Shown here: positions 8,125 through 16,272 of the stretch, piece after piece | Position numbering within the stretch: the first letter of the stretch is position 1 | How the letters are laid out: each line of letters opens with the position of its first letter | NCBI GenBank assembly: GCA_003290465.1 | Contig: CP030759.1 | Coordinates: 248,001 to 312,000, forward strand | Source of the DNA: Candidatus Sumerlaea chitinivorans | Lineage (GTDB): Bacteria > Sumerlaeota > Sumerlaeia > Sumerlaeales > Sumerlaeaceae | DNA length: 64,000 nt | Direction: 5' to 3' | The notes under the pieces: model-generated | Database searches by the model: none | Told to the model about the DNA's origin: nothing | The model's input: the letters and a program-made list of their open reading frames with translations, nothing else | Translations under genes and position numbers: made by a program

Positions 8125-8154
8125 AAAGAAAAACGTGGCAGATTTCTGCCACGT
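8125..8154 (-). terminator. Intrinsic terminator of the slipin gene
   Basis: On the minus strand ACGTGGCAG, a 4-base loop and CTGCCACGT form a perfect 9-bp stem (8133-8154) followed by TTTTTCTTTG. It lies about 95 bases after the slipin stop codon (8251) and before the GNAT start. Confidence 0.85.
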
Positions 8155-8250
8155 CACCTTGCGAAGCCTTGCGCAGCGCGCCTACTTGTTCTCTGAAAGT
8201 TGCGCCGAGCTTCCCAAACCAACAGCGTAGCGTACTTTTCCCTTATGCTA

Positions 8251-9093
8251 TTACGAAGCTTCGGAAGTTGGGGGCTGAGGGGCTTGTTTCTTGGGCGCGA
8301 ATCCACCGCCCTCCATCCCGAAGGTTCGTAGCATTTCTAACGGGAAGGGGAAGACGATGGTTGAGCTCTTCTCAGCACTAATCTCAACCAGCGTCTGGAG
8401 ATAACGCATCTGCATGGCCATTGGGTGGGCGGCCATCATGTCAGCGGCAGCCACGAGCTTCTCGGCAGCTTGGAATTCCCCCTCTGCGCCAATCACTTTT
8501 GCACGCCGCTCGCGCTCTGCCTCTGCCTGACGAGCCATGGCGCGCTGCATCTCTTGGGGCAGATCGACTTTCTTAATTTCAACAGCTGTAACCTTTACGC
8601 CCCAGGCATCTGTCTGCTTATCCAAAATCGATTGAAGCTCAATATTGAGCTTTTCGCGTTCGGCCAGCAGATCGTCCAATTCGACCTGCCCCAACACGCT
8701 TCGCAGGGTGGTCTGTGACATTTGGGAAGTCGCAAACAGGTAATCCTCGACGGCAACAATCGCTTTTGTAGGATCAACCACCTGAAAGTACACAACCGCA
8801 TTGACATGTACCGAAACGTTGTCGCGCGTGATGATGTCCTGTGGTGGGACGTCCAAGGTCACGATCCGCAGGCTGATCTTTACCATGCGATCAATTGGCC
8901 AAAAAATGAGCACGAGCCCGGGGCCTTTCGGCGCGGGAAGCAACCGACCAAGCCGAAAGACGACGCCGCGTTCGTACTCATTGAGGACGTTGATGCATTT
9001 GAGCAGATAACCGATAATCAGAATGATCGCGACCAGGTAGGGGCCTTGCAGAAGTGTGAAAATCCACGGTAGGGTTTGTCCGCCGGATGACAT
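8251..9093 (-). CDS. Slipin / stomatin-like SPFH (band 7) membrane protein
   Basis: A 280-residue SPFH protein. One N-terminal membrane helix ([13 protein letters not shown]) is followed by [31 protein letters not shown] and VGAVVYF-type strands of the band-7 domain, then a coiled-coil helix rich in Glu/Ala/Arg ([20 protein letters not shown]) and a C-terminal FPFPLEML patch. Slipins oligomerise in membrane microdomains and usually pair with an NfeD protease; no nfeD is next to it here. ATG 9093 has AAGGAGGA 8 bases upstream, and the longer frame to 9198 has no such signal. A strong terminator follows, so it is probably transcribed alone. Confidence 0.88.
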   Translation of the reverse strand: MSSGGQTLPWIFTLLQGPYLVAIILIIGYLLKCINVLNEYERGVVFRLGRLLPAPKGPGLVLIFWPIDRMVKISLRIVTLDVPPQDIITRDNVSVHVNAVVYFQVVDPTKAIVAVEDYLFATSQMSQTTLRSVLGQVELDDLLAEREKLNIELQSILDKQTDAWGVKVTAVEIKKVDLPQEMQRAMARQAEAERERRAKVIGAEGEFQAAEKLVAAADMMAAHPMAMQMRYLQTLVEISAEKSSTIVFPFPLEMLRTFGMEGGGFAPKKQAPQPPTSEAS

Positions 9094-9266
9094 GCTTAGC
9101 TTCCTCCTTACCTCTTCATTGCGGTACGTTGCCAACCGTAGCCTAAAAGTTGGGGTAAGTGCCACGAAATTCGGACGAGGCCAAGATTTTGTTGGCAAGA
9201 GCCGGAATCCGTGTGCAATAGCTTCGCTCCTGAAGTATCACTTGTAGATCGGCAAAGAGGGAGCGC

Positions 9267-10898
9267 GTGGAAGCCAAGCCCGCAGCGGTAGAAATGATCG
9301 AAGTCACCCGTCGTTTCGCGCGCGTGGTGGCGAACGACCGCGTGAACTTGCGGGTGGAGCCGGGCGAGATCCATGCCATTGTGGGAGAAAACGGCGCCGG
9401 CAAATCCACCCTAATGAAGATCCTTTATGGGCTTTATCGGCCCGATAGCGGTACAATCCGTGTCCATGGCCGCGAAGTGCATTTTCGTTCCCCTGCGGAT
9501 GCGATTGCTGCAGGCATCGGGATGGTGCACCAGCACTTCATGCTGATTCAAACTTTTACGGTTGCCGAGAACGTAGTTCTTGGGGACGAGCGGACGCGTC
9601 GGGGGCTCTTTTTTCCGGATGACGCAGTCAGGCGTGTTGCTGAGCTCGCAAAGGGCTTTCAGATTGCAGTCGACCCCGCGGCGCGCGTCGGAGATCTTAG
9701 CGTCGGACAGCAGCAACGCGTCGAAATCCTGAAAATTCTGTACCGTCAGGCCGACATCATCATCCTGGATGAGCCAACCGCCGTGCTCACCCCGCAAGAA
9801 ACCGATGCGCTGTTCGACACGGTTCGCTCGCTTCGAGCTCAGGGAAAGACCATCATCATCATCACGCACAAGCTGCGTGAAGTTATGGCGCTCTCTGATC
9901 GGCTGACCATTCTTCGTGCTGGGCGCAATGTGGCAACGCTGGTTACCGCCGAAACCAACCCAGAAGAAATTGCACGCTTGATGGTGGGCCGTTCGATCTC
10001 GTTGCCGGTTCTTGCTCTCGATGCGCACCCAATCGCGCCCTCGGCAACCCCAGAAGAAAGTGATCAGGATGCTGGTGCCCCGCGCACAACGGAGCGAGCA
10101 GAGGTAGCATTGTCCCCAAGCGCCAATGGCAAACCAGTTCTTCGCCTTGAGGAAGTAAGTCTGCAACGTAAGGCGGCGCCCCCACTCCTTTCCGATGTGA
10201 CGTTTGATGTGAGGCAGGGAGAAATTCTCGGGATTGCGGGCGTGGAGGGGAATGGGCAGCGCGAGCTGGTTGAGGTCATCACGGGTCTCACCCGGCCCAC
10301 GCATGGACGGATTTGGATTTTGGATCGGGAAGTGACCCAGTTCCCGCCGAGGGAAAAGTTTGCCGCTGGGTTAGCCTGTATCCCCGAAGATCGTCAGCGA
10401 CAGGGATTGATTCTCGATTTCACGCTTCGCGAGAATCTTTTGCTGGGACGCCACCATGAGCCGCATTTTCGTCGCCAGCTGCGTGGCGAAGGGTGTCGTC
10501 GACTTCTTGAGGAGTTCGATGTCCGCCCACCCGATCCCCGCTTGCGCGCCTCCCAACTGAGCGGCGGCAATCAGCAGAAAGTCATTGTCGCGCGGGAAAT
10601 GACGCGCGGGGCTCCCCTCCTTGTGGCAGCGCAGCCCACTCGCGGAATTGATCTCGGAGCCATTGAGTTTATCCACCGCAAATTGTTGGAAATGCGAGCG
10701 AATGGCGTTGCAATTCTGCTGATCTCGGCCGAACTCACGGAGATTTTAGCGCTGAGCGACCGAGTGGCTGTGATGTTTGGCGGAAGGATTGTCTTTATGG
10801 CAGAAAACCGTGGCCTAACCGAGCACGACCTTGGGATTCACATGGCGGGTGGCTCGAAAAACGACGCGAGTGCGACACCATTGGGAGGAATTGCGTAG
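9267..10898 (+). CDS. ABC transporter ATPase, nucleoside/simple-sugar (BMP) type, two fused domains
   Basis: A 543-residue duplicated ABC ATPase of the RbsA/YufO group, energising import of nucleosides or simple sugars. First half: Walker A GENGAGKST, signature LSVGQQQRVEI, Walker B IIILDEPTAVLTP, and a GIGMVHQHFMLI Q-loop, the last typical of the BMP/YufO branch. Second half: degenerate Walker A GVEGNGQREL, signature LSGGNQQKVIVAREM and AAQPTRGIDLGA, with the glutamate of Walker B replaced by Gln as is usual for this family. The start is GTG after GAGGGAG. The permease gene begins 4 bases after its stop, so the two are one operon. Confidence 0.9.
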   Translation: MEAKPAAVEMIEVTRRFARVVANDRVNLRVEPGEIHAIVGENGAGKSTLMKILYGLYRPDSGTIRVHGREVHFRSPADAIAAGIGMVHQHFMLIQTFTVAENVVLGDERTRRGLFFPDDAVRRVAELAKGFQIAVDPAARVGDLSVGQQQRVEILKILYRQADIIILDEPTAVLTPQETDALFDTVRSLRAQGKTIIIITHKLREVMALSDRLTILRAGRNVATLVTAETNPEEIARLMVGRSISLPVLALDAHPIAPSATPEESDQDAGAPRTTERAEVALSPSANGKPVLRLEEVSLQRKAAPPLLSDVTFDVRQGEILGIAGVEGNGQRELVEVITGLTRPTHGRIWILDREVTQFPPREKFAAGLACIPEDRQRQGLILDFTLRENLLLGRHHEPHFRRQLRGEGCRRLLEEFDVRPPDPRLRASQLSGGNQQKVIVAREMTRGAPLLVAAQPTRGIDLGAIEFIHRKLLEMRANGVAILLISAELTEILALSDRVAVMFGGRIVFMAENRGLTEHDLGIHMAGGSKNDASATPLGGIA

Positions 10899-10902
10899 GC
10901 TA

Positions 10903-11997
10903 ATGTTACGTTGGTTCCTGCAAAGCATTATCGCCCCGGCTCTCGCACTTATCGCTTCGATTTGCGTAGGAATGCTGTTCCTGTGGGTAACCGGTTATCC
11001 GGTGTTCACGACTTTCCAAGCCATTATTCAGCAAAGCTTTCAGGATTGGTACGGCTTCGGCCAAGTGCTCCACACGACGACTCTTCTGACGTTTACGGGT
11101 CTTGCCGTGGCTGTGGCGTTTCATGCGGGCTTGTTCAACATTGGGGCAGAAGGTCAGCTCTACATTGGTGCGATGGCGCTCGGGATTGTCGGCTATTACC
11201 TCTCGAAACTACCAAAGGAAGTAGTGATGCAAGTTCCTTCACTGCTCGCGATTGTCGGCCTCTGCTTGGTTGCAATGTTGGCCGCTGGCGTTTACGCGCT
11301 CATCCCCGGAGTGCTCAAGGTTCTCACGGGCGCCCACGAGGTGATCACGACCATCATGATGAACTTCATCGCTCTGGCATGGATCAATTATCTTCTCCGC
11401 TATGATCCAAATAGCTTTGCGGTGCCGGCCACGGTCCGTACGCCAGCATTTCCGCAAGCGTTCCGGCTTCCAAAGCTTTCTACGGTGTGGCCCGTGTTCC
11501 AAGGCTCGATCGTGAACTGCTCGCTATTCATTGCTGTCGGGGCAGCCGTGATCGTTTGGGCATTTCTTCGCTTTACGAAAACGGGATTTGAATTGCGCGC
11601 AGTTGGAAAGAACTCGTTGGCGGCACGTCTTGCTGGGATTGCCCCCGGTCGCCTCACCATTCTCGCCATGTTTGTGAGCGGGGCTTTGGCGGGGCTGGTG
11701 GGCGTCGCTTTCGTGCTGGGCCACAAGGGTTACTTCGAAGAGGGGTTCTCCGCGGGGCTCGGATTTTTGGGGATCGCCGTGGCTCTGCTTGCGTACAATC
11801 ACCCAATCGGGGTGCTCTTCACGGCGTTTCTTTTCGGAGTCCTCAATTATGGAAAGGTCGCGGCCGCTGGAGAAATCCCGATGGATATCATTAACATCCT
11901 TGAGGCCACGATGATCTTTAGCATCGTGATTGTGAACCGCCTGATGTCGAATTTCCTCCAGCAATTGGCAAAGCGGCGCCTTGCTGCCTCCGGGTAA
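10903..11997 (+). CDS. ABC transporter permease, BMP/YufP type
   Basis: A 364-residue inner-membrane permease of the branched-chain/simple-sugar superfamily. About ten hydrophobic helices are visible; the hallmark VAFHAGLFNIGAEGQLYIGA (about residues 65-85) and VLTGAHEVITTIMMNFIAL loops match YufP/NupP-type nucleoside permeases. The FELRAVGKNSLAARLAGI loop is the site that couples to the ATPase. ATG 10903 lies 4 bases after the ATPase stop, with GGGAGGA further upstream; an earlier in-frame ATG would overlap the ATPase by 68 bases. Members of this family normally come with a second permease and a BMP-type lipoprotein, neither of which follows. Confidence 0.88.
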   Translation: MLRWFLQSIIAPALALIASICVGMLFLWVTGYPVFTTFQAIIQQSFQDWYGFGQVLHTTTLLTFTGLAVAVAFHAGLFNIGAEGQLYIGAMALGIVGYYLSKLPKEVVMQVPSLLAIVGLCLVAMLAAGVYALIPGVLKVLTGAHEVITTIMMNFIALAWINYLLRYDPNSFAVPATVRTPAFPQAFRLPKLSTVWPVFQGSIVNCSLFIAVGAAVIVWAFLRFTKTGFELRAVGKNSLAARLAGIAPGRLTILAMFVSGALAGLVGVAFVLGHKGYFEEGFSAGLGFLGIAVALLAYNHPIGVLFTAFLFGVLNYGKVAAAGEIPMDIINILEATMIFSIVIVNRLMSNFLQQLAKRRLAASG

Positions 11998-12122
11998 AGG
12001 CGTGGGCCGTGGAGCGAATGCCAGGCCCAGAGTAGGGTAATGAGACTCGGCGACTGAAGTACCAGTACTGTACACTTTCGCGAGCGCAATGGCGGCTGCG
12101 CAAGCCGGTCTGATGAGGCCCG

Positions 12123-13259
12123 ATGAGCGAAACTCGAGAAATTCTGGATAGTGCATCTTTGAGTGTTTCCTCTCCTCAGGCATGGCGGATAGGTTCCCTT
12201 GCTTTGCGCAGCCGAATCCTGCCTGCTCCCATGTGCAATATCAGCGATCGCCCGTTTCGAGAGATCCTCCGGGAGTTTGGCGCGGATCTCGTTTATACGC
12301 AGATGATCTCGGCAGAGGGTCTCGTGCGGGGCGATAAGGGCACGTGGGAACTCCTCGATATTGCGGGCGAGGCACCTCCTGTTGCGGTTCAGTTGCTCGG
12401 CTCAAATCCGGATTCATTAGCGAGAGCGGCCCAAATTCTCGAGGAGCGGGGAGCAGCCCTTGTGGACCTCAACATGGGATGCCCAGCACGAAAAGTCACC
12501 GGCAACATGGGGGGAAGCGCGCTCATGAGATGTCCAGAATTGGTGGCGCAGATCGTACGCAAGGTCAAACGGGCCATCTCGGTCCCGTTCACCGTGAAAA
12601 TGCGGGCGGGATGGGATGAGGAGAATCTTTCGTGCTTGGAGTTAGCGAAGATCTGCGAAGCGGAGGGCGCGGACGCGGTGACGCTACACGCACGTACTCG
12701 CCAACAGGGCTATAAGGGCCGCGCAGACTGGTCGCTCATTGCTCGCCTCAAGGAGTCTGTAAGCATTCCCGTGATTGGCAACGGCGATGTGACTTCGCCT
12801 GCCGATGCTGTGCGGATGATTCGCGAAACCCACTGCGACGCGGTGATGATTGGCCGCGGATTGATCGGAAATCCTTGGCTTTTGCGTGCCTGTGAGCAGG
12901 CAATGAATGATTTCTATCTCGGGCGCATTCGTCATGAATCAGAAGTTCCCGACGACGATGTGGTGATTCAGGAGGAAGATGGGCTGCGCGTGCCGGTGCG
13001 GATCCCGTACTACATGCGAGGAACGACACTGGAAGAGCGCTTGGACTTGCTGCTGAAGCATACTCGCGCGATGGTGAAAGCCAAAGGCGAGCGGCGCGGG
13101 GTGTTGGAAATGCGCAAACACGCTATCCACTACATTCGTGGCCTTCACAGTTGCAAGGCACTGCGCGAGCGCCTCATGCACGTGGACACTCTGGAGGGGG
13201 TTGAGGAGGCAGTGCGGGCTTATCGCGCTTTTCTAAGCGCGGGAGACACCCAGGCTTGA
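12123..13259 (+). CDS. dusB: tRNA-dihydrouridine synthase
   Basis: A 378-residue FMN-dependent TIM-barrel enzyme that reduces uridines in tRNA D-loops with NADPH. Landmarks in order: LPAPMCNISDRPFREI (substrate/FMN strand 1), VQLLGSNPDSLA, LNMGCPARKVTGNMGGSALM with the catalytic Cys, VKMRAGWDEE, LHARTRQQGYKGRADW, VIGNGDVTSPADA and MIGRGLIGNPWLL for the FMN phosphate. The helical C-terminal domain includes HAIHYIRGLHSCKALR. Length and motifs fit the DusB branch; DusA/DusC differ in the C-terminal domain. It stands between the ABC permease and larE, with 51 bases before the latter. Confidence 0.88.
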   Translation: MSETREILDSASLSVSSPQAWRIGSLALRSRILPAPMCNISDRPFREILREFGADLVYTQMISAEGLVRGDKGTWELLDIAGEAPPVAVQLLGSNPDSLARAAQILEERGAALVDLNMGCPARKVTGNMGGSALMRCPELVAQIVRKVKRAISVPFTVKMRAGWDEENLSCLELAKICEAEGADAVTLHARTRQQGYKGRADWSLIARLKESVSIPVIGNGDVTSPADAVRMIRETHCDAVMIGRGLIGNPWLLRACEQAMNDFYLGRIRHESEVPDDDVVIQEEDGLRVPVRIPYYMRGTTLEERLDLLLKHTRAMVKAKGERRGVLEMRKHAIHYIRGLHSCKALRERLMHVDTLEGVEEAVRAYRAFLSAGDTQA

Positions 13260-13310
13260 TGGTCGAAGATCTCAGAGAACAAAGCGCCATCTCTACACAT
13301 AGTTGAGTCC

Positions 13311-14156
13311 GTGGAAATGAGACCCGAAGTTGTACAGAAATATGAGCGGCTGAAGGCAGCCTTCCGGCAAAAGGGACGAGTCTTAGTTGCGCTTTCCGGT
13401 GGGGTGGATTCGACGCTTCTCCAAGCACTGGCGCATGAGGTGTTGGGATTTGAGAATGCAATTTGTGTGACGGCCAAGAGTGAGACCCTCACAGAAGCTG
13501 AGTTTCAGGAGGTGTGTGCATTAGCTCGCGAACGGGGGTGGAATCACCACGTCATCGAATACTCCGAGCTCGAGATCCCCAATTACGCGCAGAATCCGGT
13601 GAACCGCTGCTATTTTTGTAAGACGGAGCTCTTCTCAAAATTACGCGAGTTGGCTCGGCAGTTTGGTTGTGATGCGATCGTTGAGGGAACAAACTACGAC
13701 GACCGCGGCGATTATCGCCCCGGTATGCAAGCCGCACGAGAGCAAGGTACGTGGGCCCCTCTGCTCGAATGTGAGATTACGAAGGAAGAAATTCGTGAGA
13801 TGGCCCGCGAGTTGGGTCTTCCCACGTGGTCCAAACCCTCGGGCGCCTGCCTTTCGTCGCGTTTTCCATATGGGACGGCGATTACTCGTGAAGGATTGCA
13901 ACAGGTTGCTGCGGCGGAAACCTTCCTGCGTGAATTGGGATTTACGCAGGTCCGGGTTCGTCACCATGGCAATCTGGCAAGGATCGAAGTACTACCTAAC
14001 GAGTTGCCTCGTTTCGCCGATCGGGAATTTGCTGTGAGGGTTGCTGAAAAGCTCCGCGAGATCGGTTACGTTTACGTGACTTTGGACCTCTTGGGTTACC
14101 GCACGGGAAGCATGAATGAGGTGCTGCGGTCTGCGACTCCGTCGCTCGGAAGCTAA
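13311..14156 (+). CDS. larE: LarE-like ATP-dependent sacrificial sulfur transferase
   Basis: A 281-residue PP-loop enzyme. LarE activates pyridinium-dicarboxylate mononucleotide and donates sulfur to build the nickel-pincer cofactor of lactate racemase. The PP-loop is VALSGGVDSTLL; NPVNRCYFCKTELF is the family Cys motif; VEGTNYDDRGDYRPG follows; KPSGACLSSRFPYG carries the cysteine equivalent to the sacrificial Cys176 of Lactiplantibacillus LarE. The start is GTG 13311, with an in-frame ATG two codons later as an alternative. No larA, larB or larC is in the window, so its partner genes must be elsewhere or the protein serves another sulfur transfer. Confidence 0.85.
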   Translation: MEMRPEVVQKYERLKAAFRQKGRVLVALSGGVDSTLLQALAHEVLGFENAICVTAKSETLTEAEFQEVCALARERGWNHHVIEYSELEIPNYAQNPVNRCYFCKTELFSKLRELARQFGCDAIVEGTNYDDRGDYRPGMQAAREQGTWAPLLECEITKEEIREMARELGLPTWSKPSGACLSSRFPYGTAITREGLQQVAAAETFLRELGFTQVRVRHHGNLARIEVLPNELPRFADREFAVRVAEKLREIGYVYVTLDLLGYRTGSMNEVLRSATPSLGS

Positions 14157-14290
14157 TACCCGCGTGCGATGCAGATGCTTTTCTCGCCCAAAGTACATCT
14201 GTTAAGGACTGGGAATCTTAGTCCGTCTTTAGGCCATGTTTAGCGCTTTCTTCTTGCGAGTTGGGGGTAGTCGGGGGAGAAAATCCAGGT

Positions 14291-14584
14291 ATGGAGATTA
14301 CCCCAAAGCGTGCTGCCTATCTGAAGGCAGAGTTCGAGTGCTTCGTTCGCATTGGTCTCGACGAGCAAGCGCGTCGGCAAACCATCGCAGAGATCGAAGA
14401 GTATTTTGCCGCGGGAGGCAGCCGCCCACTTCCTCATTTTCGTTACGAGTTTTCCTATCCTGAGGAGAGTGAGATCACCTATATCGTGGATTTTGAGCCT
14501 GACCTCCGACAGCTGGCACGCTTGTGGGAGTTTTTGAACAAGTGGTCCATCGAGGAAGTCCGAGAAATGACCTCCCTATTGTAA
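14291..14584 (+). CDS. Small hypothetical protein, 97 aa
   Basis: A short acidic protein beginning at ATG 14291 after a purine-rich GGGGGAGA element; upstream in-frame ATG 14261 lacks such a signal. The sequence is mostly helical (ITPKRAAYLKAEFECFV, ARRQTIAEIEEYFAAGG) with a beta-like YRYEFSYPEESEIT-type middle (HFRYEFSYPEESEITYIV) and ends EEVREMTSLL. No signal peptide or membrane helix. Codon use resembles its neighbours, and the frame is much cleaner than the overlapping alternatives. I recognise no family. It is convergent with the FAD-dependent gene. Confidence 0.6.
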   Translation: MEITPKRAAYLKAEFECFVRIGLDEQARRQTIAEIEEYFAAGGSRPLPHFRYEFSYPEESEITYIVDFEPDLRQLARLWEFLNKWSIEEVREMTSLL

Positions 14585-14643
14585 GGAATCGTGCAGTTCG
14601 GTCAGTCAGCCCAGGCCTCGCCTCAAGCCCTTGGTTGCTTCAC

Positions 14644-16074
14644 TCAGTCAACGATCCTGAAATGATCAAACTGGTGAAGGTTGGCATACCAAGCCGGTGC
14701 CGGTTCCATTGGCTGGAGTGCTAAAGTCTCAGCCGCACGAATCCCCATCAGCATCGAATGATCCATGTTGTTGTGATTGAAAAGTCCTTGCCGGCCGGTG
14801 CTCAGCAGATTAGGCACCTGCGCAAGCTCACGGCACACCTTCTCGAGCTCTGTCCGAAAACCCCGCGTGTAGATCGGATAGGCGTGACGAAGACGCTGGC
14901 ACGCGACGGACTCAATTTCCTCGCGGCGGGCTAATCCGACAGCAAGCAGATCGTGCACCACAAGTTCACCGATTTGCTCATCGGTCATACGCCACAGGTG
15001 AGAATCCCAACGAGCCGTCACCTCAAACACGACCAATGTGCTGCCTTCGGGCGCCATGCTCGGATCAAAATTCCGAGGTTCATACGCGCGATTGAAGACT
15101 AAATGTTCCTCCGGAAAATACAGCCAAGTGTTCGGGGTGAGCTGCGGGCGACGGAAGGCCACACCGACAAGAATCATGCCCACGTATTCCAAGCGTCGTG
15201 CGGCTTCCTGAGCAGCCTGCACGGGAATGTGCTCAGCGACCATTTCAACGAGTTCCGGCAGCGGGATCGTCGAGATGACGTAGTCGCAAGCCACCCGACG
15301 TTGTTGAGTTCCATCCAACGCCCGGAAACCGACACTGCGCACACGGTTCTCCTCGATTTGCAGGTTCGTGGCCTGCCAGCCAGTTTCAAGGTGACCGCCC
15401 CCGCGCTCAACGCGTTGCGCAAGATTGCGCACCAAGTTCTCCACGCCCCCGCGGATGTAGGTGAAGGTTCCCAGTGCCGTTTGTTGGCCTTTGCGCTCGG
15501 GGGCCCCAATGAGCCGCCGCACAAGCCGATTGGTGTTGCCGGCACTCACGCGCACCCGAGCGATCTCCTCGCTCAAGGCCTCAGGCGGTGTCTTCCAAAC
15601 TTTTTGAGTGTACGGGCGGATAATGAGTTCGTAGACGCCGCGACCAAATGCGTGAACCATGGCCTCGGCATAATTCGAAGGCTGCTTGATCAGCGCACGA
15701 AGGCGCCCTCCTACCGCACTAAGCGCCAAGAAGCCCATTCTGAGGAAACCCATTTCGCGAAGCAGTTCCGTAGCTCGCACGGGGTAAGTGTAGAAATGGT
15801 TCTGCAGGAGGAGTTCGCTCCTACGTTCGACGACCAATGCTTGGTCCGACTCGATGAGCTCAGGGAGCAGGCGTTCGATCTCGGGCAGCTCCGTATAAAT
15901 TCGATGCGGGCCGAGATCAGCCGAAAACTGCCCGATCTGCCATTTGCGCGCCAAACCGCCTGCGGTCGCTTCTTGCTCGAAGACGTAGACCTCCCAGTGG
16001 GGCTGGAGCTCCAGCAATCGGTAGGCAGCAGCAAGCCCGGCAACTCCCGCTCCGAGAATGACTACACGAGTCAC
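14644..16074 (-). CDS. FAD-dependent amine-oxidase / protoporphyrinogen-oxidase-like protein
   Basis: A 476-residue flavoprotein. The N-terminal VVILGAGVAGLAAAYRLLE is the Rossmann FAD dinucleotide-binding fingerprint, followed by VYVFEQEATAGGLARKW (GG motif contacting FAD) and DLGPHRIY. VISTIPLPELV is the usual second flavin motif, and the C-terminal STGRQGLFNHNNMDHSMLMG region closes the FAD site. The overall pattern matches the NAD(P)/FAD-dependent oxidoreductase group containing HemG/PpoX-like, carotene desaturase and UDP-galactopyranose-mutase-like enzymes; the substrate is unresolved. The start is GTG with AAGGAG 11 bases upstream. It lies after the AsmA-like gene on the same strand, about 200 bases apart. 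Confidence 0.78.
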   Translation of the reverse strand: MTRVVILGAGVAGLAAAYRLLELQPHWEVYVFEQEATAGGLARKWQIGQFSADLGPHRIYTELPEIERLLPELIESDQALVVERRSELLLQNHFYTYPVRATELLREMGFLRMGFLALSAVGGRLRALIKQPSNYAEAMVHAFGRGVYELIIRPYTQKVWKTPPEALSEEIARVRVSAGNTNRLVRRLIGAPERKGQQTALGTFTYIRGGVENLVRNLAQRVERGGGHLETGWQATNLQIEENRVRSVGFRALDGTQQRRVACDYVISTIPLPELVEMVAEHIPVQAAQEAARRLEYVGMILVGVAFRRPQLTPNTWLYFPEEHLVFNRAYEPRNFDPSMAPEGSTLVVFEVTARWDSHLWRMTDEQIGELVVHDLLAVGLARREEIESVACQRLRHAYPIYTRGFRTELEKVCRELAQVPNLLSTGRQGLFNHNNMDHSMLMGIRAAETLALQPMEPAPAWYANLHQFDHFRIVD

Positions 16075-16252
16075 TGTTCTGCGGGCTCCTTGCCTTTCAC
16101 CGCTGAGTGGACTGTGTTCACGCGTTCAGACGACTGCATTGAGCAGATGATTCTCATCGGAGTGTTCGCTTTTGTTACTGGAGCGAATCACCGCAAATTC
16201 ACTGTTGGGTCGGGAATCCTCGTCCGTACAAGGATAGCTTCTCTCTGTGATA

Positions 16253-16272
16253 AGCGAAACATAAGTTTCGCT
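16253..16272 (-). other. Small hairpin at the end of the AsmA-like gene
   Basis: AGCGAAAC, ATAA, GTTTCGCT: a perfect 8-bp inverted repeat overlapping the stop codon of the AsmA-like gene. No T-run follows on the minus strand, so it may act as a weak terminator or an mRNA 3'-end protector only. Confidence 0.35.

Noticed and set aside
9411-10304. 297-codon open frame on the minus strand
   Set aside because: Antisense to the ABC ATPase with intact Walker motifs; no family recognised.
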